DNA of 64,000 nucleotides from Aplidium turbinatum (GCA_918807975.1 OU964919.1:29395824-29459823); one strand, 5' to 3'; shown: positions 1-11,034, numbered from the stretch's first letter. The notes: generated by a model from the letters alone, not told the origin. Numbers and translations are program-made.

Positions 1-395
1 TGGGATATTTTTTCAAATCGAAAACTCATGGAAGACAGTAGACACTAAACGTCTAATACATAAAAGTATGATTGGTTACTATGTTCCTATCTTAACGTTA
101 CTCAGACTTGGATTATTCGCTTACAAGGCAACGTTTTGAAAGTAAATCTGCCTTTGAATCGGTGTACACTGTACATGGGTTCAATGCTCTGTTTGGTCAA
201 ACTTAGAGATAGTTAAAAACGTTTTTTAATCATTTCTTTTTACGTTTTTTTTCGTTTTTTATACTGTTTCCAATGGCTTCATACACTTTTTCAAGTAATA
301 ACTGTTTTCGTTTATCATAACAAAAATCTGTAAAACAAGCTGTAAAATAATAGCTGCTAAGTAACTACTATAAGTTGGTTTAAAGCAGTCTTGAG
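1..395. other. AT-rich non-coding DNA
   Basis: No coding frame, structured repeat or RNA gene is visible. Homopolymer T and A runs dominate. It lies outside the first recognisable inverted-repeat end at 396. Confidence 0.5.
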
Positions 396-739
396 TATAG
401 TCAAGTGGGGCAAAAAAATGCAAAATTGACAAACTTTTGATTTTCTCGCTAAAAAATGGGCCAAAAAGTCCAATTTTACCCTCTATTGATCAATATTGAT
501 ACTCCGTTGATGTATCCAAAAAAATTGAAGCATTATGTTTATTCTTTTTATTTTTATCAAATATTTTGTTTTGTTTTTTTCCCCAGTGTTTGCCGCAATA
601 AAAACCATGCACGGGGTAAAAAAAAACAATCAATTTTCACAGTCAAATCTTGTTTGTTAAAAGCAACACAAAGCAAAAGAAATAGGTAGGCTATATATAC
701 AGATGAGGATGAAATTGTAACATCTTGTTTAAACAAAGA

Positions 740-1260
740 AGTTTATGCATTATGAAGTCCATATTTACTTAGGAACACAAGTTTTTCTTTTACTTCCTCT
801 TTTTTGGCAAAACCAAAATATGATTTTGCACGTCCGGCAGCAGTTAACACTGCAGTTGAACGTCATGAAAGGCCACAAAAACAATTTTCAACTTTGAGGA
901 TATCTGTCCTCCTTTGTTGGCCAGTCCCAATGCACTGCATCTTCTGAAGTTGATTTCTTGTGCAAAAACAGAAATTCAGCTTGCTCAATTTTTCCATCAA
1001 CCTCGTCTCTGAAGACCTTCAGAAGTTTTTCTCAATCATATGTTCTTGGCTTCTCCTAAAACACTGCAAAGTACTGTCCAACTTGCTTTTTGTTTATTTC
1101 CAATTTAATTGTTCTCTTTTGTTTCCTCTGTTCATTTACCCTTTCTTCAGTTACCACTTTTCTCTCTTCCTCTACATCTTCCATTCCAACAACTACCGGT
1201 ATGTCTTCTCTTGTTTCGTCATTCATTTCTTCAGATTCAATGTCAGACTCTTCTACCATC
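740..1260 (-). pseudogene. C-terminal piece of a transposon-associated protein
   Basis: Reading the minus strand, an acidic then basic segment (VEESDIESEEMNDETREDI, then NEQRKQKRTIKLEINKKQ) leads to VGQYFAVF and, after in-frame stops, EKLLKVFRDEVDGKIEQAEF, then FLHKKSTSEDAVHWDWPTKE and a Lys/Glu-rich tail. This pattern (a 'GQFYAVF...' strand followed by an FL...W.WP..ED motif) resembles the small C-terminal domain of uncharacterised transposon proteins seen in many invertebrates. The reading frame is broken by stops, so it is a relic. It lies inside the 396-4027 element and may be its own former gene. Family assignment is by recollected motif only. Confidence 0.35.
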
Positions 1261-1895
1261 CTTTGTATCTACTATCTACTCTTTTTTTTTTTCTTGTCAT
1301 TTGTATGTCGCCCTCTTGATTTTAATACTGTAGTTACACTTTCTATCGAAATCAATTCATCTTTTGGCACGTCATGCAAATACTTTAGGATCAATATCTA
1401 ATCAGAAATTATCCTGAAACGACGCTACAGTGCTCAATGAGACGACCTCAAAGCTAATTATATTGATGATGATGATTGAAGGGCAAGTCAAGTTAAAGCA
1501 TTTTATTCGCTTCAACAAAATTTCCTATTTGTCTATATACTGGGGTGTTGCAGGCGCCCCAACCTTCTCTTATTTTGCTTACCTTTTTTGTGGTACCGTA
1601 CTGTGTTTAGATCAGTAGACCACAAATATGAAGTTTCATAAATTTTCATCGACGTTTACCTCTACCGCCAAGGCCATTTTGAGGCCCACTTTTTAAACTT
1701 TTTCATGTTTTTTGCCACTAGAGGGCAGTGTATGTTTTTCAATATTGGGGGTATATTTAAATACGGAAAGCCAGAGCTGCCAGACATTGCTAATGATAAC
1801 TTATTGTCATTGTGCTCCTATGCAAATGCCAGCAGCAAAATGTGTTTTGAACTTTTGCACATTTAAACAACTTTTCTTGCCAAACACCCGAAAGA

Positions 1896-2106
1896 ATGGG
1901 AAATAGATGATGGCTATGCTTCGGCTAATGGTATCACAAATGCACTCAGATTCTGCAATGATTCAACAGAGAGAGGGGTAAAACTGGTATCTGACTTTCT
2001 TCATCTAGCAAAACAGGAAAAAAATCTACAAAACTATATTCAAGTGGTGGAAGAGAATCGAAGGAAGATACCAAATCTTAGAAAATGTCGTTTATCAACA
2101 CAATGA
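1896..2106 (+). pseudogene. hAT-like transposase C-terminal fragment
   Basis: The plus-strand frame reads EIDDGYASANGITNALRFCN, then DSTERGVKLVSDFLHLAKQ, then NYIQVVEENRRKIPNLRK and a stop. The signature 'ND.(A/T)ERGV.L...F' followed by 'Q..(I/L)QVVE.(H/N)R' recurs in the other TAGGG-family elements of this window (for example near 17760-17830 and 32080-32220). It corresponds to the helical C-terminal part of the transposase. All upstream catalytic sequence is missing, so it cannot encode an active enzyme. It belongs to element 1541-3221. Confidence 0.65.
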
Positions 2107-2779
2107 ATATGCACAACTGCCTTTGCGGAAATTGTGTTATCTAAGACTCAGATTGCCTGTTTGGATTTATTGATATAGTGCATGCATGCAGTTTCTTCAC
2201 AATTGAATAAATTTTGTTGTGCAGAAGTTATGAAATTGTATTCTTCAGATAGCACAGCTCAAAAAATGCAACAATATTGCCTTTTTACAGGAAAATAGTT
2301 CAAAATTAGAATTACCGCCCTCTAGTGGTAATATTTTGCAAAAATATTGCTAAAATCAAATTCCTTACCCATGAAAATAGGGGGGTGTATGCAAATTCCA
2401 TAACAATAATTATGATGAGTAGTTTTTAAGATATTTTAATTTTTCTTTTCACCACTAGGGGCAGTATTGTGCAAAAAAATTAGTGACAAAACATGAATAT
2501 TTTTGGATAGACTTATCCCATTTCTCCAATTTTTTTTTAACTATTCAGAACATAATAAGGCATCTTTTAAATATACTCCCAATATTGAAAAACTTATACA
2601 CTTTCCTCTAGTGGCAAAAAAACATGAACAATTTCAAAAAGTGGGCCTTAAAATGGCATCGGCGGTGCAGGTAAACGTCGATGAAAATTCATATTTGTGG
2701 TCTACTGATCTAAACACAGTACCACAAAAAAGGTAAGCATGGTGAAACCAAGATTTAAATTTGATGGGGCGCCTGCAAC

Positions 2780-3207
2780 CGGAATGGCCGGTTTCGGTGA
2801 GTCCGATTTGGTGAGTTACCTATTCGGTGAGAGTCTTTTTCGGTGAGAGCCCTATTCGGTGATTTTTCTTTAAATTATTGGGTACCGTAGCCTAATTGTC
2901 ATTGCCGTTATAGAGTTAGGGGTTACGAGTTAGAGGTTAGGGGTTTAGGGTTAGGGGTTTAGGGTTAGGGGTTTAGGGTTAGGGGTTTAGGATTAGGGGT
3001 TAAGGATTAGGGTCTTATTTCAACGTTTAGCGACGTTAAAACGATGTAAAAGTGGCAATGATAATTAGGCTACGGTACCCAATAATCTTGAAAAAAAAAT
3101 TCAAGAAAATCACCGAATAGGGCTCTCACCGAAAAAGGCTCTCACCGAAAAGGCTCTCACCGAAAAGGCTCTCACCGAATCGGACTCACCAAATAGTAGC
3201 AGACCTG
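2780..3207. mobile_element. TU-like foldback element, copy i (GTGAG type)
   Basis: It starts CGGAATGGCCGGTTTCGGTG and ends in the inverted partner CCAAATAGTAGCAGACCTG. Each arm is a string of degenerate units of the type TTCGGTGAG. The arms then share AAATTATTGGGTACCGTAGCC. The flanks CCTGCAAC (2772-2779 and 3208-3215) are a perfect 8-bp TSD lying inside the right TIR of the host element 1541-3221. There is no coding capacity. Sea-urchin TU elements are described with sub-repeated inverted arms and 8-bp TSDs, so 'TU-like' is used as a structural label. Confidence 0.75.
2925..3018. repeat. Telomere-like tandem repeat in a foldback loop
   Basis: About six degenerate copies of GGGTTTAGGGTTAG-like units sit between the two arms of foldback copy i. 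The unit resembles the metazoan telomere repeat TTAGGG with interspersed extra bases. It is interstitial, not a chromosome end, because transposon sequence continues on both sides. Confidence 0.7.
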
Positions 3208-4027
3208 CCTGCAACACCCTACTATATACGACACATAATGCTACCAGGACTGGTTAAACTAACACTGAACTGAGACATCTGAAACTGGTTAATGCTTACA
3301 AGAAGATTAAGCTTTTGAATGGCTACTTGGCAGGAGTTCAACAAGTGGAATGGTATATAATTATAAATCAATTAACTATAAAGAACAACACAAACTGATA
3401 GGAGCGTGAAACTTCACGCTTGACTTCACGTGCCCTGTCATGAATCATCAACACATTAGGATTAATGTATTTACTAGAGATCAGGAAACTAAAACAATGC
3501 AAGTAAAACATTAAAATGTTAGTTTTAATTCCTTATATATATAGCAACCAAAATCGTTCTAAAATGAAAGTTATTAAAGATGGGGTAAAAAAAACAAGCA
3601 CAGGGAAAATAAAAACAACTGTTTTTTTTGCCCCAACATATTGTGTAGTTTTATGGTAAAAAAAGACAACACAGAATAGAATGAAAGGTTAACAGCAATC
3701 AAAACTGAAGTACTGGAGTACAATCACATTAAAATATCATGTAAATACACATAAAAAATTGTGATTGTCAACAATTGTTTTCGATCCACAAGAAGTTTAG
3801 TAAAGTGCAAAAAAAATTTTTTTGGACAGTTTTTAGGTCAATTTAGTGATTTGCATAGTACGTGAAGATTACTTACCTCTAGACCTAAATTGTATATTAA
3901 AAAACTACGTCAATAAATGATGTTTCTAATCATGCAAAGCTTTTAAAAAAACTTTCTTTGGGGGAGTTGGGGGGTTGTCCTTTTTTACCCCAAGTACCCC
4001 TATGTTTTTTTGCCCCAACTGACTATA

Positions 4028-4503
4028 AGTACTGTAAGTCAGAAGTGTGGCCACAGGCTCAGCAAGTGGTACTAATGAACCACGCAACTTCAAAGTGCTA
4101 CTGTCAATGATGAGGATAAGGGACTTCTCAGATAAAATCCTAGGAAATGGTCCCATTTGTGATCATGTTAATAACCAACCTTCTTTGTTGCTTGTCTTAA
4201 TTTCTTCTATTTCTTTAATCTTTTAATACATGCACACTATTATGACAAGTAAATGTTCTACCCGGTAGAGCCCTTTGTTGCATGATATATGCCACAAAGA
4301 TTTTTAGGAATTACATGACTTTAGAAGAGAACAATTATTTGTGAAGAATATTTTTGTTTGGGCGATACGAATTACAGTTTAGTCGACTGATACAGGTTAG
4401 CTTATCGATAAAAAAAGTAGAGAGTAGGCTACCCCAATAAATTGGTAAAGTCAAACTTTATTAATGCAAATTTAATGAACTTGACTTTGCTAATTTAGTG
4501 TAG
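4028..4503. other. Non-coding spacer
   Basis: AT-rich sequence between the first transposon cluster and the mariner. No convincing exon or repeat end was seen. The minus-strand open frame 3926-4156 crosses the element boundary and has no recognisable motif. Confidence 0.4.
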
Positions 4504-5360
4504 TATATCGGGTGCTGACAAAGTCCTTGGACTAAAATTAAATTTTAATTTACTATGTCCTGAAATAGATTTAGTAAGTGTTTGATAGTGCATAAACCTT
4601 ACTTTTCAGAATGTGTCATCAGTTTATCATAATTTAGCTTTACTTTCAAGTATGAGTGATAAACGTGCAGCTATAATTGAGCTTCATCGAGCAGGCAAGA
4701 CCAATTCAGAGATAATAAAGCTTCTTGAAGCACCGAAATCAACAGTTCATCACACTGTTAGCAGGCTTAAAGAGCTGAACAGTGCCGAAGATCGCCCTCG
4801 AAGTGGGAGACCACAAACTTCTCGTACCCCAAAGGTCATTAATGCCGCTTGAGCCAGAATTCGCAGCAATCCCAAGAGGTCCATGAGGAAAATCATCATC
4901 ATCATAGTCCATCGTCGGTTTGTTCCCCACTAGTGGGGGTGGCCGATGAAAGTGAAATGGATGTGAATGAAAAGACGATCAGGAAGATCGTTAAAACCGA
5001 TTTGAAGTTGTCCCCCATCAAAACACAAACTTGCCAACACCTCACAGACCTCCAAAAAGAAAAGAGACTCGATCAAGCTAAAATTCATCTGAACAAAATG
5101 AAGTCAGGTACGGACACAGAAGAGATCATTTTCTGTGATGAAAAATAGTTCAATGTCGAAGCAGTCTGTAACCGACAAAATGATCGTATCCTTGCTAAGT
5201 CTTCTGCAGACATTCCTGACTCCATGAAAAAAGTTTTTATGGGCCAGAAACCGTCTTCTGTCATGGTGTGCGCCGCTGTCTCCAAAACTTGGAGGTCTCC
5301 CCTCATTTTTGTTCCACAAGGCGCTAAAGTTAACACCAATTCGTACATTGAGACAAGTTT
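4504..5360 (+). pseudogene. Tc1/mariner-superfamily transposase, 3'-truncated and broken
   Basis: The left end near 4504 reads TATATCGGGTGCTGACAAAG, consistent with a TA target followed by a TIR. The open frame from 4652 (MSDKRAAIIELHRAGKTNSE) is an N-terminal helix-turn-helix, followed by RPRSGRPQTSRTPKV, the GRP linker of this superfamily. Later frames read FCDEK(stop)FNVEAVCNRQND, SSVMVCAAVSKTWRSPLIFV and KVNTNSYIE, covering the first catalytic aspartate (in FCDEK) and the region up to the second. A stop interrupts between NAA and ARIRSNPK, a frame change occurs near 4900, and a stop follows DEK. The third acidic residue and the 3' TIR are absent, the copy ending near 5360, just before the LINE target site. 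It is inactive. Confidence 0.8.
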
Positions 5361-5415
5361 GAATTTAATTCTATTTGAATAAGAACTTCTGATGAGTGAC
5401 GATCCGTATAGGTGA

Positions 5416-6157
5416 TGATGGCGTATGAGCGATCTTTCCAGGCTAGATTGGAGGGCAGGAAATCTTCAGCCACTCAGCAGTCTCGTCGTCCAGGATTCTC
5501 AGACCATGCGCACCGTGTGGAGGCCGGTGGGTTAGGCAGTGGTGGATGACATGGTCTGCGGTCTGTTCCGTGGCACCACACTCGCATTCTGATGAAGGAG
5601 CCAGGCCCCACTTGTGCATGTCCGAACGAAAGCGGCCGACGCCAGTTCGCAGGCGGTTAAGCCTGACCCACGCAAGCCTTGCGAGGGACATCCCTGGTGG
5701 GCGAGGATCGGCGTCGGGTGTGAAGTCACGGAGCGTGGAGGTGTGATTTTGCCACTCCGTGTTCCACATGTGGTTCGTCCAGTGTGCCGCACTTAAACCA
5801 AGTTCTTCTGCGTTCTTAAGGAGTTGTTGTGCGGCAGGCACAAAGGGGCGTCTTGATTTCAACCGCTGCTTTATAGGTGGTGGTCTCTTGAGTGTTGCAT
5901 GGAGGAGATGGTCGGGGTCCAAAGCGTGGCGAGCGAGAGAAATTGTGGCTCCTTTACGGCGTAGCTCAGCGGGTTGGATGCCTGCTAGGATGGGTAGGCA
6001 GTCCGTTGGAGTGGGACGCAGGCATCCAGTCACAGTACGCAGTGCGTCGTTGATGGCGGTATCAATCTGGTGGGTGTGAGAACTACGACACCAGACCGGC
6101 GCGCAGTACTCTGCGCGCCGGTCTGGTGTCCGTAGGTCTGGTATCCGTAGGTCTGGT
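5416..6157 (-). mobile_element. 5'-truncated LINE (non-LTR retrotransposon)
   Basis: The segment is flanked by a 14-bp duplication, ATCCGTATAGGTGA, at 5402-5415 and 6158-6171, as expected for target-primed reverse transcription. It contains only the 3' end of a pol reading frame on the minus strand (about 5443-6110). At its 5' side (6091-6157) there is a short palindrome, GCGCGCAGTACTCTGCGCGC, followed by three near-copies of GTCTGGTATCCGTAG, an unusual junction. The base composition is clearly more GC-rich than the surroundings. Confidence 0.8.
5443..6110 (-). CDS. LINE pol C-terminal domain with CCHC-type knuckle
   Basis: The minus frame begins within HTHQIDTAINDALRTVTGCL and runs through LARLAWVRLNRLRTGVGRF and MHKWGLAPSSECECGATEQT to ADHVIHHC. 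The C.CG..EQT..H....C pattern and the preceding 'LNRLRTGVGRF' are typical of the C-terminal tail of non-LTR pol proteins of the Jockey/I/CR1 broad group. The open part is 196 residues from the first internal Met; reverse transcriptase and endonuclease domains are missing because of 5' truncation. The frame is intact over this stretch, so the insertion is probably recent. Several overlapping open frames on both strands here are shadows. Confidence 0.75.
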
Positions 6158-6171
6158 ATCCGTATAGGTGA

Positions 6172-6776
6172 AACAGGCTGTTAAGGATTCAGATAGTAAT
6201 AACTAAATTTGATTTAATTCGCTCTGCTTTGCTTTTTTGCTTAGCATTGAGCACTTTTTGTAGTATTATTAATAGTTTTCATTGTTTTAAATCACAAATA
6301 TATCCTTACTTGATTTAACAAGGTGGCAACTGGCAATGCATCATGCTCGAGGCGATATATATATTCATAGCATCAATGCATCACGCTCGAGGCGATATAT
6401 ATATCCATAAGCATTTATATTGAGTTCTGTGCTTTACTTCAATTTATCATTGACACACATATACGACTGGAGCATTTCAAAAAGAATTTCTAAAAAGTAA
6501 AAGATGCTTTTGACAAAAATACTTATTGCTTGTCACGAATGTCACATACATTGTGCTGCTACATCGAAAACCAAAATGCTTTGGCTTGGTCCTCACTAGT
6601 GACATACAAAGCATTTTTTTACCAAATGACTCATACTCAAAATAAAAAATGAATTCCCTGAGTGCAAGCTACAAACTCAATTACAAAATTTCAACCAGTT
6701 GCTATTTAAAAAGCAAAATAGGATGGGGGTGAGGACTGAGGAAGTTAGTAGCGAAAACAAAATATGTAAATGGTAC
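6172..6776. other. Non-coding interval with a short tandem duplication
   Basis: A ~40-bp unit containing CTCGAGGCGATATATATAT occurs twice in tandem (about 6336-6411). Otherwise AT-rich, with no coding frame. If the gene on the minus strand is real this would be intron or 3' flank. Confidence 0.4.
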
Positions 6777-8204
6777 CTTTGGGAATACGATTGTCCGTCA
6801 TCTGATCGTCTGAACCTTTTGTCTTTTTTTCAACCTGCAATACAACAGAAAACCATCAAAAAGAAAATTGCATAGTATGTAGCAGTTGTATTACCAGGCG
6901 CTATCATCATATGCCGGCTCCAAGCCGAAGGTTGACTGCCACTTGCTTCCACACGTCATGTTCTTCAGCTGTTCCTTTGGTATCATGCTTGCATGCTGCA
7001 TGCTTGAAGAGTCAGCCCACTGTTTTACAGTACATCATCCCCCCACATTCGTCTCCTTCTCCCACTGCACCTCTTTCCTTTTACCACACCTTGAACAACT
7101 AATTATTGATGTAGCTGGCCTGCCGATCTTTTCGCAAATTTCATCTTTTCTTTCAGTAAATCGTTAGTCAATCTGTCTAGTACTCCAAATCTTTTTCTAA
7201 TAGCTATGTTTGAAACATGATAATTTTAGTATTCTTCTGTTAAAAACCATTACTTTTCTTGGGAATTTCTTTGCGACAAGTCCAACTTTCACTTTAATAT
7301 GACATATATAATTGATTTACTCATAACAATACAAAGAAGCTAATAAAGTATGTCAGCTCGCCACAACTACGCACTTAGCAGAACCATGTTTAGTTAATCA
7401 TGCCAATCGTTGATCCTAATGGATTATTCACTTGCCATCATTTCCAAGCACGATTGACGTTGAGTTTCTTACCAACTCACAATCATCCGGTAGTCTGAAT
7501 ACTGACACTCTGCTACAGTGTCAGACCTTTACCCAGATAGAGAGGCTATCAGGTGCTACACAGTACACACCTTGTCCAAAGATGGCCTGAGAGCATATAC
7601 TGTAAAAATTAAGAAGTAGCTCCACTTTCCTCAATTCAAAACAAAATTATGCCCAGGACATGTTTTTATCATGACATGAAATTAAAACGCTTTTAAGATA
7701 TGGAGTAAAAATTTATTCTCATATAAATTATTCTTAACGTTGCCCAAATGATAACCACAGATACTTACCTGGTTGTCTTGCCCTGAACCACTGTTCTTTT
7801 TGCGAAATTTCATCACAGATTCTGCGGCTAAAACAAACATGAAATAGCAGAATTAAAACCACGATAGCAAGTAGGCCACAGTCAAACAAGAATACTGTAA
7901 TACATCTGCAAGAGGCTTTTAACGAATGTTAGTTTGATGTTAAAAAACCTGAAAACTTATAAAATATAGCAACTTGAATTGACCTGGTATCATTATTCAA
8001 ATACGGTTTCATAGAATAAATTACAAATGATTTTATTGTAGTTGTGCGGCTAGAATAGTGCGAGAAATAATACAATATAAAAATAAACTAAACCATTGTC
8101 ACAATATCTACCATATTTTGCCATGTGTTTTTTCGATTTGGGGGTTTTAAAAGTATATATTTGAGCAGATTTAGAATCATCTGTGTTTGTCAATTCCATT
8201 GGAC
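6777..8204 (-). CDS. Host-gene candidate: three phase-compatible small exons
   Basis: Three minus-strand exons are inferred. Exon 1 spans 8204-8112: acceptor TTACAG, then MELTNTDDSKSAQIYTFKTP and KSKKHMAKY, donor TATG/GTAGAT. Exon 2 spans 7827-7769: acceptor TTTTAG, AESVMKFRKKNSGSGQDNQ, donor CAG/GTAAGTAT. Exon 3 spans 6834-6777: acceptor TTGCAG, VEKKTKGSDDQMTDNRIPK, donor AAAG/GTACCA. Lengths (93, 59 and 58 nt) and phases agree: exon 1 ends with one base, exon 2 begins with two, exons 2 and 3 join at phase 0. All three are stop-free. The encoded stretch is hydrophilic and Lys/Ser-rich with no recognised domain. Exons before and after were not found. Introns of about 0.3 and 0.9 kb are plausible. 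Consistent phasing across three sites makes chance less likely but does not exclude it. Confidence 0.55.
6890..7210 (-). other. Unassigned coding-like segment
   Basis: On the minus strand two overlapping frames look protein-like: IAIRKRFGVLDRLTNDLLKE, then shifting to RFTERKDEICEKIGRPATS with SCSRCGKRKEVQWEKETNV (a CxxC pair), and beyond a stop VKQWADSSSMQHASM with KNMTCGSKWQSTFGLEP. The mixture of frames suggests a decayed coding sequence, possibly of a transposon, inside the intron between the second and third host-gene exons. No family is recognised. Confidence 0.25.
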
Positions 8205-9829
8205 CTGTAATGAAAAATCTGTCAAAAGTAAGCCTTCCTTATGTATACCCAACGAGTCATCATAGGCTATGCTTATTGCTTACAGTATCTTATTGGTGTT
8301 ACTTTAAAAAACACATGTCTGGCTTGATTTCTTATAAATGTACAAACTACTGACTAAATATATAAGTGTTTCTTGAATTAACTTGCCAAGTTAAAAGACC
8401 GGAAGTGAATAAAAAAATATCAGTAATCTCTCAAGTACATGTAGCTCAACACAAACTAAAAATTACATAACTTTTGACCCTTTTATTTCTTTAAAGATAA
8501 TATTTAAAAAGACGTTGTTAACTGTGGACAGTGGCCAATGTTTCGATCTAAAAGATCTCTTCAGCGCAGTGAAATGAAAGTAGACAGTTGTCATGAAGTT
8601 TCGGATGAGATGATGGTTTTCAGGAGTGATTAGTAAGCCCAATGAGAAATGATTTGTGTGTGGCTTTGAAAACTTCTCTCATGAATATGTACAGTACGCT
8701 ACTCTAAAGAGAAATGCCTGTGACGGCTTTTCTTAGGGCTATGGCCTGCTGAGCGCAACATTTACTGAAATGAGAGAGAAAAGGAGCGAAAGACGTGAAG
8801 TTACCATGTCAGCTTTCAATTGTTAAACGACTTTTTCACGACAAAACTCAGAAAGTTGGATGTCAGTAAGAATGGGAATATTATCTGAATGTCAAATGGT
8901 GTCGGACACAGGCATTCTGCCACCGTGTAGAGGTTGCTGTAGAAGGCTGTCGATGTTGTGGCAAAGGGCACTGCCATCAAACAGATGCACAGTACTCTGT
9001 TGAAAAGTACAAAGTTTTCAACGTACTAAGTTTGGGCCTGCTGTTAGCAAAATGTCAGGTCTCGTGGAGCCTGCCAGATGATTCAATAACACAGCATATG
9101 ATGACAGTTTATTGTACAGTGATGATCTAAGGGTGGATAAGAAATCAAGTGCATCACACATGTAAGTCATGTAATGTCAATTTGTTAATACTAAAAGTAT
9201 TTTCATCTTGGTAAAAAATACTAAAAAGGAACCTAAAATAACCTTCTGCTTTATTTTCATAAACTTTACAACATTATTTATAAGACTTGCACACTTTTTT
9301 ATAGTCAATACTAAATTGTAAATTATACATTATATAGTAGAATGGGAATCATAGATCATAATTTTACAAAGCATGGAAATTGATTTTGAAATGCCATTTT
9401 GACTCATTCGGGTTGATTTAAATGCATTTCAAACTTCAGATTTGAATTCCTTGATCTCCAAAATAGGGGATACAATACATATATTTATACTTAATAATGT
9501 GACCACTACCAGTATATCATATATTAGCAAAAAGGTCTGCTTAACAACCTTGCTCCGGCACAAAATCGACACCTAGTGGTGAATATTTCAAATGGCTGTA
9601 TCTCGAACACTGTTTAACAAATTTTAAATTTATTTTTGTTGTTGTTCATTATTTTTTATACTGATTATTATCAACATACCAAAAAATTTTAACTATGGGA
9701 AAATCCTGTGGAAATATCAAGAATTATGTTAAAATTATAATGAAAAGACCCTCTTGCTTTAATAACTAATATCTTATTCTTGGTCTATCTATCCTTTTAC
9801 CACCTGATTCACAATGTTCCCGAACTACA
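8205..9829. other. Non-coding interval, probable intron or intergenic
   Basis: AT-rich sequence with no long frame and no recognisable repeat end. It contains scattered motifs only. It would be the 5' intron of the minus-strand gene at 6777-8204 if that gene extends further. Confidence 0.4.
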
Positions 9830-10100
9830 TTGAAGGGCTGCTAGAGAACAGCCAGTCTTTGGTTTCATCATTTAAGACACGCAGACCTTCCCCTCCGTTA
9901 GGTGGTTTGAATGGTACAATCGTTGATGATGTAGTCTATGGTCTGTTCATCAGCACCACATTCACAGGAGGAAGAGGCCATTTCCCATTGGTGCATGATT
10001 GAGCAGAAAAGGTTGATGTCCATACGAAGACAGTTGTGGCGCACCCATGACTTTCTTTGTAGTGTCAGGCCGATGAGGCGGGTGTCGGAGATGAAGACGA
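9830..10100 (-). pseudogene. LINE tail fragment, same clade as 5416-6157
   Basis: Minus-strand translation gives LRMDINLFCSIMHQWEMASS, then SCECGADEQTIDYIINDC, a match in order to the RLRTGVGRF...CECGATEQTADHVI tail of the LINE at 5443-6110. It is shorter, diverged, and has a stop soon after the knuckle. It ends close to the Harbinger-like MITE that starts at 10120. Confidence 0.65.
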
Positions 10101-10119
10101 AAATGAAAAAGTCAACTTA

Positions 10120-11034
10120 GGCTACGTTTACATGACGTTTCATTGCGCCCGAAATGAAAGATTTCCATTACGGTTCGTTTGGTGGAAGCGTAATCTGTTT
10201 ACACGCGGCGACCGAAGTGAGATTCATGGCGGTCTGGATTTCACATCGGTAGTTTTGACAGAAATGAAACCGATATCAAGTGGTTGCGGCTGTGTAAACA
10301 TGCCACAATGAGATCCTAGCAATGAAATTAGCCCTAGTAGTTTGATTATAGTCAGTTAACTGGTAGTGTAACAATCTGTAGTGAAACACGTAAAAAGAAC
10401 TTTAATATAACATAAATAAAATAGTTTTGTTTTTGAAGTCATAATAATATAATTTTTCCATTGGTTTAGAATGTTGGTTGCGCTTTGGAACCAGCCATCT
10501 GCATGATATAGCCTACATTTTCAACTAGGACTAGTCTAGAATGTTGGCTGTTTTTTAAACTGAGCACAAAGACTTATTGTCAATGTCATCTGTAATCATT
10601 TGAGACATGCACTGGACTGGTGCACTAGTAAAGAGCAAATAATTAGTCAATAAATTAAGCTACCGTAGTCAATTCTTGAAGAACACAAGTAAATTATTGG
10701 CTCTGAACTTGTGATGTCAGTCTATTGACCCAAAAGAATTTTGAAAATACTTGTGATATTTCAGTAGTGGTTAATGTACCCTTTCCCTTTGGAATTGCAC
10801 GTTTTATTGTAGAATCTATGTTGTTGTTTTTTTTGGTAGAAGAACCAGCTTTATTTTCAGCGTACCCAGTAGCCTAGTTGCAGGCGCGAAAATCACTCAT
10901 GCGTAGAGGCTGTATTTCTTTCGCCCGAAACCAAAAGTCGCCGCAATGAGATGGCATGTGAACAAAACTTTTTTCATGCCGCTTTGAGATTTCATTTTGG
11001 TCATTTTCATTTCGCCTATCATGTAAACGTAGCC
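10120..11034. mobile_element. PIF/Harbinger-like MITE
   Basis: TIRs GGCTACGTTTACATGA and TCATGTAAACGTAGCC bound the element, flanked by TTA at 10117-10119 and 11035-11037. A 3-bp TTA target and GG-starting TIRs are the hallmarks of PIF/Harbinger. The arms remain similar for about 100 bp (TTCATT, CGCCCGAAA motifs in both). No transposase frame is present, so it is non-autonomous. Confidence 0.65.

Larger units (their letters stand above)
1541..3221. mobile_element. hAT-like TAGGG-family transposon, copy 1
   Basis: The left end TGGGGTGTTGCAGGCGCCCC and the right end GGGGCGCCTGCAACACCCTA (split by a later insertion) are inverted repeats. The 8-bp sequence CTATATAC flanks both ends (1533-1540 and 3222-3229), a perfect TSD of the length used by hAT and P superfamilies. 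Longer inner arms match too, including a CTAGTGGCAAAAAACATG-type stretch on both sides (1710-1730 and 2608-2630). Inside is the C-terminus of a transposase (1896-2106). The internal length is far below that of a full element, so this copy is deleted. A foldback element inserted into its right TIR duplicated CCTGCAAC. Confidence 0.8.
396..4027. mobile_element. DNA transposon bounded by GGGGCAAAAAA inverted repeats
   Basis: The left end reads TATAGTCAAGTGGGGCAAAA and the right end is its near-perfect reverse complement (TTTTGCCCCAACTGACTATA). Inner arms also match: both sides carry a 'GGGGTAAAAAAAA' stretch near 610-640 and 3575-3590. This marks a cut-and-paste element of about 3.6 kb. A clear target duplication was not found, although a TA pair flanks both ends, so the superfamily is open. 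A minus-strand protein relic lies in its left half (740-1260) and a complete second transposon sits inside it (1541-3221). The outer element therefore predates the inner ones. Confidence 0.55.

Noticed and set aside
1056-1401. Ser-rich plus-strand frames opposite the minus-strand relic
   Set aside because: They are shadows of an acidic/basic minus-strand coding relic and of CT-rich sequence.
5532-6079. Additional open frames on both strands of the LINE segment
   Set aside because: They overlap the clear pol tail on the minus strand and have no motifs of their own.
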